A stretch of 13,038 bases of DNA from Candidatus Brocadiaceae bacterium. Lineage in GTDB: Bacteria > Planctomycetota > Brocadiia > SM23-32. Both the position numbers and the translations under genes were made by a program. Location of the stretch: the NCBI GenBank assembly GCA_003551785.1, contig PUNP01000444.1, forward strand, positions 1 through 13,038, written 5' to 3'. Shown here one piece after another: positions 1 to 6,341 of the stretch (positions are counted from its first letter, which is position 1; each line of letters begins with the position of its first letter). A model generated the notes under the pieces. It was given only the letters and a program-made list of their open reading frames with translations. It was not told the origin of the DNA and ran no database searches.

Positions 1-1
1 A

Positions 2-1414
2 AAACCGAACGTTGTATTTATTCTTTCTGACGATATGAGCTGGAAGGATATGGGATGTTACGGACAGGATAAGATTAATACTCCGAATCTGGATAAGCTT
101 GCGGAAGAAGGCATGCGCTTTACCTCCTGCTATGCAGGGGCGCCTGTTTGTGCTCCTTCCCGATCCTGCCTTATGCAGGGAAAGCATTTGGGCCACGCAA
201 CCGTGCGCGAGAATATGGTTAAGCCTCAGGAGGGTGTTGCATATCGCCATTGCCTTGCAGAAAAGGATGTTACGATAGCTGACAAGTTCAAGGATGCAGG
301 ATATGTAACCGGCGTGTTCGGCAAGTGGGGGCTGGCGCTGGACGGACAGCCGGGCCTGCCAGGAAAAATGGGGTTCGATCAGTTTTTCGGTTACCTTAAC
401 CAGCGAAAAGCGCATAACTATTACCCGCCATTCCTGTGGCGGAACGACCGTAAAGTGGAATTGCCGGAGAACGAAGGGCATGACCATCAACAGCCTAACC
501 AATACGATGAGTCGGGCCGCTGCCTGGTCAACGGCGTCAAGAACCCCCTTGAAGCCAGTTACTCCTTCGATCTCTGCCAGGCAGAAGCCGTCAAGTTTGT
601 CAGGGCCAATAAAGCTGATCCTTTTTACCTGTATCTGCCGGTGACTATACCTCATGCAGCACTTGAAGTTCCCGAACTGGGCGAATATAAGGATATGGAC
701 TGGCCGCTCGAACACAAAATATATGCAGCCATGAACACCAGGCTCGACTCGGCCGTCGGTGAATTGGTTCAATTGCTGAAAGATGAAGGCATTTATGACA
801 ATACCCTTATCCTTTTCGCCAGTGATAATGGTTACAGCCATCAGCATGCAGGGAGCGAAGGTAAAACACTCGATGATTTTTTCCGCCACTCCGGGCCCTT
901 TAAAGGAGTTAAGGGCAACCTCAACCAGGGCGGAGTCAGGGTACCTGCACTGGCACATTGGCCTGGAAGGATACCCGCCGGCACAGTGAGTAATACTCCG
1001 TGGGCATTTTTTGATCTTATGCCCACATTCTCCGAGCTTGCCCACTTCACTGCGCCGAAGGATACAGACGGTATATCTGTGTTGCCGGTCTTCTTTGGGC
1101 AACCTGGCAGGGTGGAGGCGAGGGATTCCATGTACTGGGAGTTCAGGGATGAGCAGGCGGCCCGAATCGGTGATTTATGGGCCTATCGCCCCCATCCGGA
1201 TTGCAGTATCGAGGTCTATCATGCGGAAAAGGACCCCGGACAGGAAAATAATCTGGCGGCGAATAAGCCCGAGGCAGTGGCAAAAGCAGCGGAGATTTTT
1301 GCAAGCGAACACCAGCAATCGCTCTATTTTCCCGACCCGGGAGAGACAAAAGAGGCGTGGCGGCAGAGGTTGGAGGAGGCCGGGTTAGTATTGCCGAACA
1401 ACGTTAATGATTGA
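2..1414 (+). CDS. Sulfatase, S1/alkaline-phosphatase superfamily (5' end missing)
   Basis: Hydrolyses sulfate esters, probably on a sulfated glycan. The reading frame is open from base 2, and the residues before the first internal ATG (base 35) read KPNVVFILSDD, the canonical N-terminal metal-binding strand with two Asp. The true start is therefore just upstream of the window. The C-A-P-S-R signature begins at base 149; its Cys is the residue converted to formylglycine, so an anaerobic or aerobic maturase must exist elsewhere in the genome. Later marks are an IPHAAL His, the SDNG metal-binding motif and a KG-N-GG-RVP segment. About 470 residues are present, close to normal family length, and the C-terminus looks natural. 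Any signal peptide would lie outside the window, so localisation is unknown. The next gene on this strand is 740 bases away. Family assignment is secure; the substrate is not. Confidence 0.95.
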   Translation, partial: KPNVVFILSDDMSWKDMGCYGQDKINTPNLDKLAEEGMRFTSCYAGAPVCAPSRSCLMQGKHLGHATVRENMVKPQEGVAYRHCLAEKDVTIADKFKDAGYVTGVFGKWGLALDGQPGLPGKMGFDQFFGYLNQRKAHNYYPPFLWRNDRKVELPENEGHDHQQPNQYDESGRCLVNGVKNPLEASYSFDLCQAEAVKFVRANKADPFYLYLPVTIPHAALEVPELGEYKDMDWPLEHKIYAAMNTRLDSAVGELVQLLKDEGIYDNTLILFASDNGYSHQHAGSEGKTLDDFFRHSGPFKGVKGNLNQGGVRVPALAHWPGRIPAGTVSNTPWAFFDLMPTFSELAHFTAPKDTDGISVLPVFFGQPGRVEARDSMYWEFRDEQAARIGDLWAYRPHPDCSIEVYHAEKDPGQENNLAANKPEAVAKAAEIFASEHQQSLYFPDPGETKEAWRQRLEEAGLVLPNNVND

Positions 1415-2113
1415 CATCGCTTGGTACCAATCTTAATGGATACACGGCTGCGGTGTGTGAAATCGGCACGCAGCTCGGAATCAGCATTTCAACGGCACAG
1501 GGTACGATGGTGATCGCGTAAACGTGGTTCACTATCCCGCATTTCTCACAACCCGTAAGGCTAGGTGGCCAAAATAATAATCCATAACGGCCGCCCAAGT
1601 GTACGGCACATATGAGGATAAACGGCTTCAGTATATCCTGCATATTTCACGCGTTTTCAGTGGTGCATATGTGGCAAATGTCGTATACTGCGGCATTTGC
1701 TTTCTGCGCATCTGCACCGCTGGAGGCTTGTGAAAAAAGCTGGCTAGCGGCGTGGCCGAAAAGCGCACAATTGCCAAAAAGCTTCGATCCACCGCACCCT
1801 TTCAGGGCGCAAAAATACGTGTGAATCATCACCTCTGGTTGAAACCCGAGGCTACCAAACTTTGCCCCATTCGGGGCAAGGCCGCTGTTTTCGCCCCGGC
1901 GGGGCGAGGTTAGGTAGCCCCTGGTTTTAACCAGGGATAATAAATGATGAAAAGATAAATGCGCCCCGAAGGGGCGAGGTAGCACTTAAAGTTGCGGGAT
2001 TTGCCCATTATTGCCTTTTCGGCTAAGCCCCTGGATATTTCCGCTTTTTTTTCAAAAAAAACATTAAAATCACAACTAACGAAAATTAACATTTTAAAAA
2101 CTGGTATATCAAT
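1415..2113. other. Intergenic stretch without a convincing gene
   Basis: About 700 bases separate the sulfatase stop from the GntR promoter. Short open frames exist on both strands but none has a good ribosome binding site or a recognisable domain. A 36-codon open frame at 1411-1521, ending in TAA, has protein-like composition and could be the tail of a lost gene, but I cannot name a family. Bases 1831-1986 are a hairpin repeat block, annotated separately. Bases about 2035-2113 are strongly AT-rich, as expected upstream of a promoter. Confidence 0.6.
1831..1986. repeat. GC-rich hairpin repeat block (REP-like), five hairpins
   Basis: Five short inverted repeats of two types are packed into about 150 bases. 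Type A has a GGTT/AACC core: 1832-1851 (imperfect, CCTC...GAGG ends) and 1919-1936 (CCCTGGTT / AACCAGGG, perfect). Type B is GCCCC/GGGGC: 1862-1879 (TTGCCCC-ATTC-GGGGCAA), 1891-1907 (TCGCCCC-GGC-GGGGCGA) and 1962-1976 (CGCCCC-GAA-GGGGCG). The last two share the same right flank, GGGGCGAGGT followed by TAG. The stretch keeps an open frame on the minus strand, which would translate to a repeat-derived peptide, but that is very likely not a gene. Similar CCCTGG/GCCCCG hairpin repeats are common in intergenic DNA of Bacteroidota and PVC genomes, from general knowledge; I could not search for other copies. Confidence 0.8.
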
Positions 2114-2142
2114 TTGACATCTGGCATGCGATGTGTTAAAAT
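2114..2142 (+). promoter_or_regulatory. Sigma70-type promoter for the GntR operon
   Basis: TTGACA at 2114-2119 is followed after exactly 17 bases by TAAAAT at 2137-2142, with AT-rich DNA upstream. The predicted transcription start is around 2148-2150, immediately next to the ATG at 2151. The -10 box lies inside the alternative longer reading frame that begins with GTG at 2133, which argues against that start. Confidence 0.75.
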
Positions 2143-2150
2143 TTTACATT

Positions 2151-2825
2151 ATGAATCTTACCGCACAGAGCTATGAAAAACTGAAAGAATATCTTTATTC
2201 TTCCGATATTCAGTTGGGGAGCAGGTTGTCGATAAACGAGCTTTCACACCGGCTGGGAATGGGGCGTTCGCCGGTACGGGACGCCGTGACCCGGCTGACT
2301 GCAGAAGGGCTTTTGCAGTCTGTAGCGCGTTCGGGAGTGAGGCTCAAACCTCTTTCCAGGCGTGATATGCAGGAAATTGTGGAGTTGCGTGAGAGTCTTG
2401 AGCCTTATGCTGCAAGGGCTGCCTGCATCAAAATCAACTACCAGCAGCTCAGGGAAATGAAACGTTTGTTTGTAGTGATGCGCGAAAACGCCCGCAAAAT
2501 TGCTGATTCAAAATTCGAGGATAAAGAAGCCGCCCGCAATATGGCAGCCTCCGACCGCCTGTTTCATGAAAAGATACTCGATGCGGCGGATAACGGAAGG
2601 CTTAAAAAAATCGTCTCAAATTATCAGCTTCTGACCGGGAAAGTCCGCTATCCGGCCAGCCATACGGTGCGGCATCTGGCGCTTACACTTCTGGAACATT
2701 GGCGTATATATACTGCTTTAGCCAACAGCTCGCCTGATGGCGCCGAATTCTGGATGATGCGCCACGCAAGACGCGGTGGAAGGGAGATGATAAAAAGCTT
2801 TGATTGTGTTTACGGAGATATATAA
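2151..2825 (+). CDS. GntR-family transcriptional regulator, FadR/FCD subfamily
   Basis: DNA-binding repressor or activator that responds to a small carboxylate. The 224-residue protein has a winged helix-turn-helix at about residues 8-66 (with SINELSHRLGMGRSPVRDAV in the recognition region) followed by an all-helical FCD ligand domain at about 72-215. The FCD metal ligands are visible as D135-x3-H139, H183 and H205, so it probably binds a metal plus an organic acid. An in-frame GTG at 2133 would add six residues, but it overlaps the promoter's -10 box, so the ATG at 2151 is preferred. No Shine-Dalgarno lies before that ATG, and the transcript may be leaderless. Its stop overlaps the start of the RraA-like gene (TAATG), so it is the first gene of an operon and most likely controls the hydroxyacid genes that follow, itself included. 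The effector cannot be deduced. Confidence 0.93.
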   Translation: MNLTAQSYEKLKEYLYSSDIQLGSRLSINELSHRLGMGRSPVRDAVTRLTAEGLLQSVARSGVRLKPLSRRDMQEIVELRESLEPYAARAACIKINYQQLREMKRLFVVMRENARKIADSKFEDKEAARNMAASDRLFHEKILDAADNGRLKKIVSNYQLLTGKVRYPASHTVRHLALTLLEHWRIYTALANSSPDGAEFWMMRHARRGGREMIKSFDCVYGDI

Positions 2826-3505
2826 TGCAAAAAAATATAATAGAAGAACTCAGTGTTATTGATACACCGACTTTAGCTAATGCTATCGAAAAACTTGAGG
2901 TGCGGAACAGAAACACAGGTTTCTGTAATCGTCTTATGCGACATCTCACCTCTGAAATGGGGGTCATGTGCGGCTATGCCGTGACGGTTAAAGCAACTAC
3001 CGCTGTGGCGGAACCAACCGGCAGAGACGAGTGCGTCGATCAATATCTGCATATCTGCGATGCCATACAATCATCTCCCAAACCCGCTATTGTCGTCTTT
3101 CAGGAATTCGGCCCGCATCCCGAGTATTCCGCCCATATCGGCGAAGTCCTTGCTACGATGTTCCAGCGGTTTGGCGCCATAGGTGTGGTCAGTGACAGTG
3201 CCGTAAGGGACATGGCAGAGCTCAGGGGACTAAATTTTCAGGCGTTTGCCCCCGGCACTGTAGCAAGCCATGCCAACTTCGCCATCCATTCCGTGCAGGT
3301 GCCCGTCCAGGTCTGCGGTATGACGGTTAACCCGAACGACCTTCTTCATGGCGACGAAAACGGACTGATCAACGTCCCGCAGACCGGACGTGAAAAGCTC
3401 CCGCATCTGGCCGCTCAGGTGCTGGAAAGCGAAAAAGCAGCTCTTGATTATATAAAAAGCGAAGATGTCACTCTGGAAGGGATAAAAAATAAATTAACTC
3501 ATTAA
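2825..3505 (+). CDS. RraA-like protein (HMG/CHA aldolase or oxaloacetate decarboxylase family)
   Basis: Cytoplasmic RraA-fold protein of 226 residues. Catalytic members cleave 4-hydroxy-4-methyl-2-oxoglutarate or 4-carboxy-4-hydroxy-2-oxoadipate to pyruvate, or decarboxylate oxaloacetate, using a divalent metal. Visible features are I-G-E at 105-107, the G-A-I-G-V-V-S-D-S-A-V-R-D block ending in R128 D129 (substrate Arg plus metal Asp), and HGDENG at about 176-180. Presence of the R-D pair favours an enzyme over the RNase E inhibitor RraA, and the sequence is longer than E. coli RraA (about 160 residues). The start is the ATG at 2825, overlapping the GntR stop, with GGAGA at 2814-2818 six bases upstream; an in-frame upstream start at 2804 lies inside the GntR gene and is less likely. 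Between a regulator and a hydroxyacid dehydrogenase, it probably works on a hydroxy- or keto-acid. The exact reaction is unknown. Confidence 0.88.
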   Translation: MQKNIIEELSVIDTPTLANAIEKLEVRNRNTGFCNRLMRHLTSEMGVMCGYAVTVKATTAVAEPTGRDECVDQYLHICDAIQSSPKPAIVVFQEFGPHPEYSAHIGEVLATMFQRFGAIGVVSDSAVRDMAELRGLNFQAFAPGTVASHANFAIHSVQVPVQVCGMTVNPNDLLHGDENGLINVPQTGREKLPHLAAQVLESEKAALDYIKSEDVTLEGIKNKLTH

Positions 3506-3516
3506 CCTCATTGAGT

Positions 3517-3521
3517 GGAGG
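3517..3521 (+). promoter_or_regulatory. Shine-Dalgarno GGAGG fixing the dehydrogenase start
   Basis: GGAGG sits eight bases before the ATG at 3530. The longer in-frame start (GTG at 3515) would place this motif inside the coding sequence, so 3530 is chosen. Confidence 0.75.
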
Positions 3522-3529
3522 ATGAACCG

Positions 3530-4480
3530 ATGAACATTGTTGTCTTGGACGGCTATACCCTTAACCCAGGAGACCTTTCCTGGGATAAACTTGAAAGCCT
3601 GGGAGACTGTACAGTCTATGATCGCACACCGCCGGAACAAACAGTGCAGCGTGCAGCAGACGCAGAAATCATACTAACCAATAAAACGGAATTAAACCGT
3701 GAAGTCATTGCCAGTCTGCCTGATTTAAAATACATCGGCGTACTGGCGACCGGGTATAACGTTGTGGACACGGAAGCGGCGGCCGAACGCGGCATCCCCG
3801 TCACGAACGTCCCGACCTACGGCACGGATTCCGTCGCTCAGATGACGTTTGCCCTGCTGCTCGAACTGACCCAGCATGTCGGCCATCATTCCCGTACTGT
3901 TAAAGAGGGGAGGTGGGGACGGAGCGATGATTTTTGCTACTGGGACTTTCCCCTCGTCGAACTCAGCGGGCTGACGATGGGACTGGTCGGGTTTGGCCGC
4001 ATCGGCCGTGCTGTCGCCAGAGTCGCGCAGGGATTCGGTATGAAGGCCATTGCCTACGACCCGATGGCTGATCAGTCGAATACGGATATTGAATTGACCG
4101 ATTTAGACGGATTGCTCAAACGCAGCGATGTCGTCAGTCTGCACTGCCCGCTGACGGAGGAGAACAAAAGGTTGATTAACGCCGGAAAACTGGCGATGAT
4201 GAAACCCACAGCCTATCTGATCAACACCGCCCGCGGGCCGCTCATTGATGAACAAGCCCTGAGCGATGCGCTGAACAATCAGCAAATAGCGGGCGCGGGG
4301 CTGGATGTGCTCTCGGAAGAACCACCCCGCAGCGGCAGCCCGCTCTTTAATGCCAGAAATTGTTTCATCACCCCGCACATTTCCTGGGCGACCTCCGCTG
4401 CAAGGAGCCGCTTGATGCGCACTGCCGTGGATAACGTCGAATCGTTTATCGCCGGGAAGGTTAAAAATAAAATTAACTGA
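3530..4480 (+). CDS. D-2-hydroxyacid dehydrogenase (glycerate dehydrogenase/hydroxypyruvate reductase-like)
   Basis: NAD(P)-dependent reduction of a 2-oxoacid to the D-2-hydroxyacid; the closest textbook type is hydroxypyruvate to D-glycerate. The 316-residue length is normal. The Rossmann glycine motif G-F-G-R-I-G is at 154-159, with an acidic residue at the end of the following strand (AYDP, D177) that suggests NAD rather than NADP. The catalytic triad of this family is complete: R235 in NTARGPL, E264 in SEEP, and H283 in TPHISW. The segment FCYWDFPLVELSG before the Rossmann core is typical of the glycerate dehydrogenase branch. It is third in the operon, 24 bases after the RraA-like gene. 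The downstream neighbour converges on the other strand about 40 bases away, and no strong terminator is visible between them. Substrate preference is inferred from family resemblance only. Confidence 0.93.
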   Translation: MNIVVLDGYTLNPGDLSWDKLESLGDCTVYDRTPPEQTVQRAADAEIILTNKTELNREVIASLPDLKYIGVLATGYNVVDTEAAAERGIPVTNVPTYGTDSVAQMTFALLLELTQHVGHHSRTVKEGRWGRSDDFCYWDFPLVELSGLTMGLVGFGRIGRAVARVAQGFGMKAIAYDPMADQSNTDIELTDLDGLLKRSDVVSLHCPLTEENKRLINAGKLAMMKPTAYLINTARGPLIDEQALSDALNNQQIAGAGLDVLSEEPPRSGSPLFNARNCFITPHISWATSAARSRLMRTAVDNVESFIAGKVKNKIN

Positions 4481-4520
4481 GGTTTATGTTACAATGGAGA
4501 TAAAAGAGGTATCTGAGAGC

Positions 4521-4931
4521 TTAAGCAGAGGTAGAATATTTTTCTATGCTATACGTGATATGAGGGAATCTACTTAGCATTTTTTTGTCTTGAGTTATTA
4601 AAGGGATTCCTAACTCCATGGCTAAAAAAATAAATTCGCAATCGTATGATGAACATCCAGACTCAAAGGCAAGGTTTAATATATTAGGGAAAAATGTAGA
4701 AGTCTGTAAAGGTTTCCGGATTAATTGCTCGGCTTTGGCAAGCAATTTCTTAGCTATCTCTAATTCAATGAGTCCCTTGTGATTGTAGCAGGTTAATACA
4801 TTACAAAATTCAGAACGCCAAAGTGGTGGGGCAACCCAATCATCATCAAAACGGAAAATTTTTTGAGCTTGGGCCGTGAAAGGGCTGTCGATGAGCAGAT
4901 AAACGATAAGGTTCGTATCAGCAACTATCAT
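4521..4931 (-). CDS. vapC: PIN-domain toxin, VapC-type ribonuclease
   Basis: Type II toxin of 136 residues with a single PIN domain, a Mg-dependent endoribonuclease fold. The four acidic active-site residues are all present: D5 (MIVADTN), E41 (WRSEF), D97 (SSYDCEF) and D115 (ITQDKK). The toxin therefore looks intact. Its ATG overlaps the antitoxin stop by four bases (ATGA), the usual translational coupling in VapBC pairs. It is oriented against the two flanking metabolic operons. The RNA target cannot be inferred; tRNA is common in the family. Confidence 0.92.
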   Translation of the reverse strand: MIVADTNLIVYLLIDSPFTAQAQKIFRFDDDWVAPPLWRSEFCNVLTCYNHKGLIELEIAKKLLAKAEQLIRKPLQTSTFFPNILNLAFESGCSSYDCEFIFLAMELGIPLITQDKKMLSRFPHITYSIEKYSTSA

Positions 4932-5173
4932 GGGCGTCCCTGCCGTTTAAAATTTTGGACGTCATTTTCAGTTACGTATAAATCGGTTTCTTCACGGAGC
5001 CGGGCTATACTTTTTAGTTTTTCATCGATGATATTCTCATCGGATTCATGTGGTACCATGTTTTGCAGACAAACCACTATTTCCTGACTCAGGCTTCTAT
5101 GATGTTTTTGGGCCATAATATAAAGTTGCTGATGCAATTCATCCGGTATGTTTTCTATAGTTATGTTTTTCAT
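4928..5173 (-). CDS. vapB: FitA/VapB-type ribbon-helix-helix antitoxin
   Basis: Small antitoxin of 81 residues. The N-terminal half (MKNITIENIPDELHQQL, then HHRSLSQEI) matches the FitA/Arc-like ribbon-helix-helix pattern: a short beta strand that contacts DNA, then two helices. The charged C-terminal half (about residues 45-81) is the expected toxin-wrapping tail. It should neutralise the PIN toxin encoded immediately downstream and repress their shared promoter at 5239-5267. The base composition of this pair and its flanks is clearly more AT-rich than that of the neighbouring metabolic genes, suggesting separate acquisition. Confidence 0.9.
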   Translation of the reverse strand: MKNITIENIPDELHQQLYIMAQKHHRSLSQEIVVCLQNMVPHESDENIIDEKLKSIARLREETDLYVTENDVQNFKRQGRP

Positions 5174-5238
5174 TTTTCCGAAGAAGAAAAAATCTATTGA
5201 ATCAAAATAAAATGGACATTGCCATACATCTTACTCGT

Positions 5239-5267
5239 ATTATACTTAACAAAAATTAATTATTCAA
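5239..5267 (-). promoter_or_regulatory. Promoter for the toxin-antitoxin pair
   Basis: Read on the minus strand, TTGAAT (5267-5262) is followed after 17 bases by a perfect TATAAT (5244-5239). Transcription would start near 5232, leaving a leader of about 58 bases before the antitoxin ATG. Autoregulation by the antitoxin is expected from the family, but I could not define an operator. Confidence 0.7.
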
Positions 5268-5307
5268 GTTAGAAAATAGTAATTTACAATACAGACATTG
5301 CTGTTTA

Positions 5308-5323
5308 GAGACCAGGCGGTCTC
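5308..5323. repeat. Small inverted repeat GAGACC-AGGC-GGTCTC
   Basis: A perfect 6-base stem with a 4-base loop lies between the divergent toxin-antitoxin and reductase genes. It could be an operator half-site pair or an mRNA hairpin in the reductase leader. It has no T-tract, so it is unlikely to be a terminator. Confidence 0.45.
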
Positions 5324-5334
5324 AGCATGTATAG

Positions 5335-5374
5335 ATTGTCAGGCTTTATTTCCACGAATGGAGCCGCTGACAAT
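5335..5374 (+). promoter_or_regulatory. Long inverted repeat in the leader of the reductase gene
   Basis: ATTGTCAG (5335-5342) is exactly complementary to CTGACAAT (5367-5374). The stem can be extended by GCT/AGC (5343-5345 and 5362-5364) with a 2-base bulge, enclosing 16 bases. It ends 16 bases before the Shine-Dalgarno at 5391. It could be a regulator binding site made of two half-sites or a stem-loop in the 5' untranslated region. The function is inferred. Confidence 0.5.
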
Positions 5375-5390
5375 GTAAAGAAAGTTTATT

Positions 5391-5397
5391 AAGGAGG
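5391..5397 (+). promoter_or_regulatory. Strong Shine-Dalgarno AAGGAGG
   Basis: AAGGAGG lies seven bases before the ATG at 5405. It is the strongest ribosome binding site in the window and fixes the start of the reductase gene. Confidence 0.85.
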
Positions 5398-5404
5398 TTG
5401 TATT

Positions 5405-6271
5405 ATGAGCAGTACAATAGGATTTATCGGTTTAGGCGTTATGGGTAAAAGCATGGCCGGACATCTGCTCGATGCCGGACACCAGCTTCATGTCTTCAAC
5501 AGAACAAAAGAAAAGGCAAACGAACTCATCGGAAAAGGAGCGGTTTGGGAGGAGACTCCCGCAGCGATAGCCCGCCATTGCGGTATCGTCTTCACCATCG
5601 TCGGCTTCCCGCAGGATGTCGAGGAGGTGTATTTGGGCTCGGACGGCTTGCTGGAAAACATGCAGGAAGGCGCTGTGCTGGTCGATATGACCACATCAAG
5701 CCCCGAGCTGGCCGAGCGGATCGCCGAGGAAACCGCCAAACGCGGTGGAAATGCTCTGGATGCGCCTGTTTCCGGCGGCGATACCGGTGCTAAAGAAGCC
5801 CGCTTGTCAATCATGGTCGGTGGCGACCGGGAGGCGTTCAACCGCGTGCTGCCGCTACTGGAGATAATGGGTAAGAATATCGTCCATCAAGGCCCCGCCG
5901 GCAGCGGACAGCACTGCAAGATGTGCAACCAGATAGCTATCGCCTCGAACATGCTCGGCGTATGTGAAGCGATCGCCTATGCCCGCAAGGCGGGACTCGA
6001 CCCGAAAACCGTGCTCAAGAGTATCGAAGCGGGCGCGGCCGGGAGCTGGTCGCTCAGCAACATGGCCCCGCGGATGCTCGACGGCAATTTCGACCCGGGC
6101 TTTTACGTCAAACACTTTATCAAGGATATGTCCATCGCGTCGGATTCTGCCGACAAAATTTCTCTGGATACGCCGGGTCTTGATCTGGCACTTCAGATGT
6201 ATAAGAAGCTTGCCGAACAGGGCCACGATGATGACGGCACGCAGGGGTTGTACCGGCTGTATGAAAAATAA
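5405..6271 (+). CDS. 3-hydroxyisobutyrate dehydrogenase family reductase (tartronate-semialdehyde-reductase-like)
   Basis: Beta-hydroxyacid dehydrogenase of 288 residues, normal length. It interconverts a 3-hydroxyacid and its semialdehyde with NAD(P); characterised relatives act on 3-hydroxyisobutyrate, or reduce tartronate semialdehyde to D-glycerate (GarR/GlxR). The N-terminal Rossmann motif GFIGLGVMG is at residues 6-14, with FNRT (31-34) after the second strand; an Arg there usually means NADP use. The substrate-binding DAPVSGG is at 119-125, and the catalytic Lys is K172 in GSGQHCKMCNQ. The C-terminal helical domain appears complete. It has its own strong ribosome binding site and a structured leader, and is the first plus-strand gene after the toxin-antitoxin pair. 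Together with the upstream RraA-like and hydroxyacid dehydrogenase genes it suggests aldarate or hydroxyacid catabolism. The exact substrate is not decided by the sequence. Confidence 0.93.
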   Translation: MSSTIGFIGLGVMGKSMAGHLLDAGHQLHVFNRTKEKANELIGKGAVWEETPAAIARHCGIVFTIVGFPQDVEEVYLGSDGLLENMQEGAVLVDMTTSSPELAERIAEETAKRGGNALDAPVSGGDTGAKEARLSIMVGGDREAFNRVLPLLEIMGKNIVHQGPAGSGQHCKMCNQIAIASNMLGVCEAIAYARKAGLDPKTVLKSIEAGAAGSWSLSNMAPRMLDGNFDPGFYVKHFIKDMSIASDSADKISLDTPGLDLALQMYKKLAEQGHDDDGTQGLYRLYEK

Positions 6272-6341
6272 AGACTTTTCGCTGGATACCAGAAGTACCT
6301 TGTCGTAAACTTTGTCGCCCCCCTAAACAATAAGAAAAAAA

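Noticed and set aside
1647..1985. Minus-strand open frame of 112 codons across the hairpin block.
   Set aside because: Its product is mostly the translation of the hairpin repeats (Pro/Arg/Gly-rich), a known kind of false gene.
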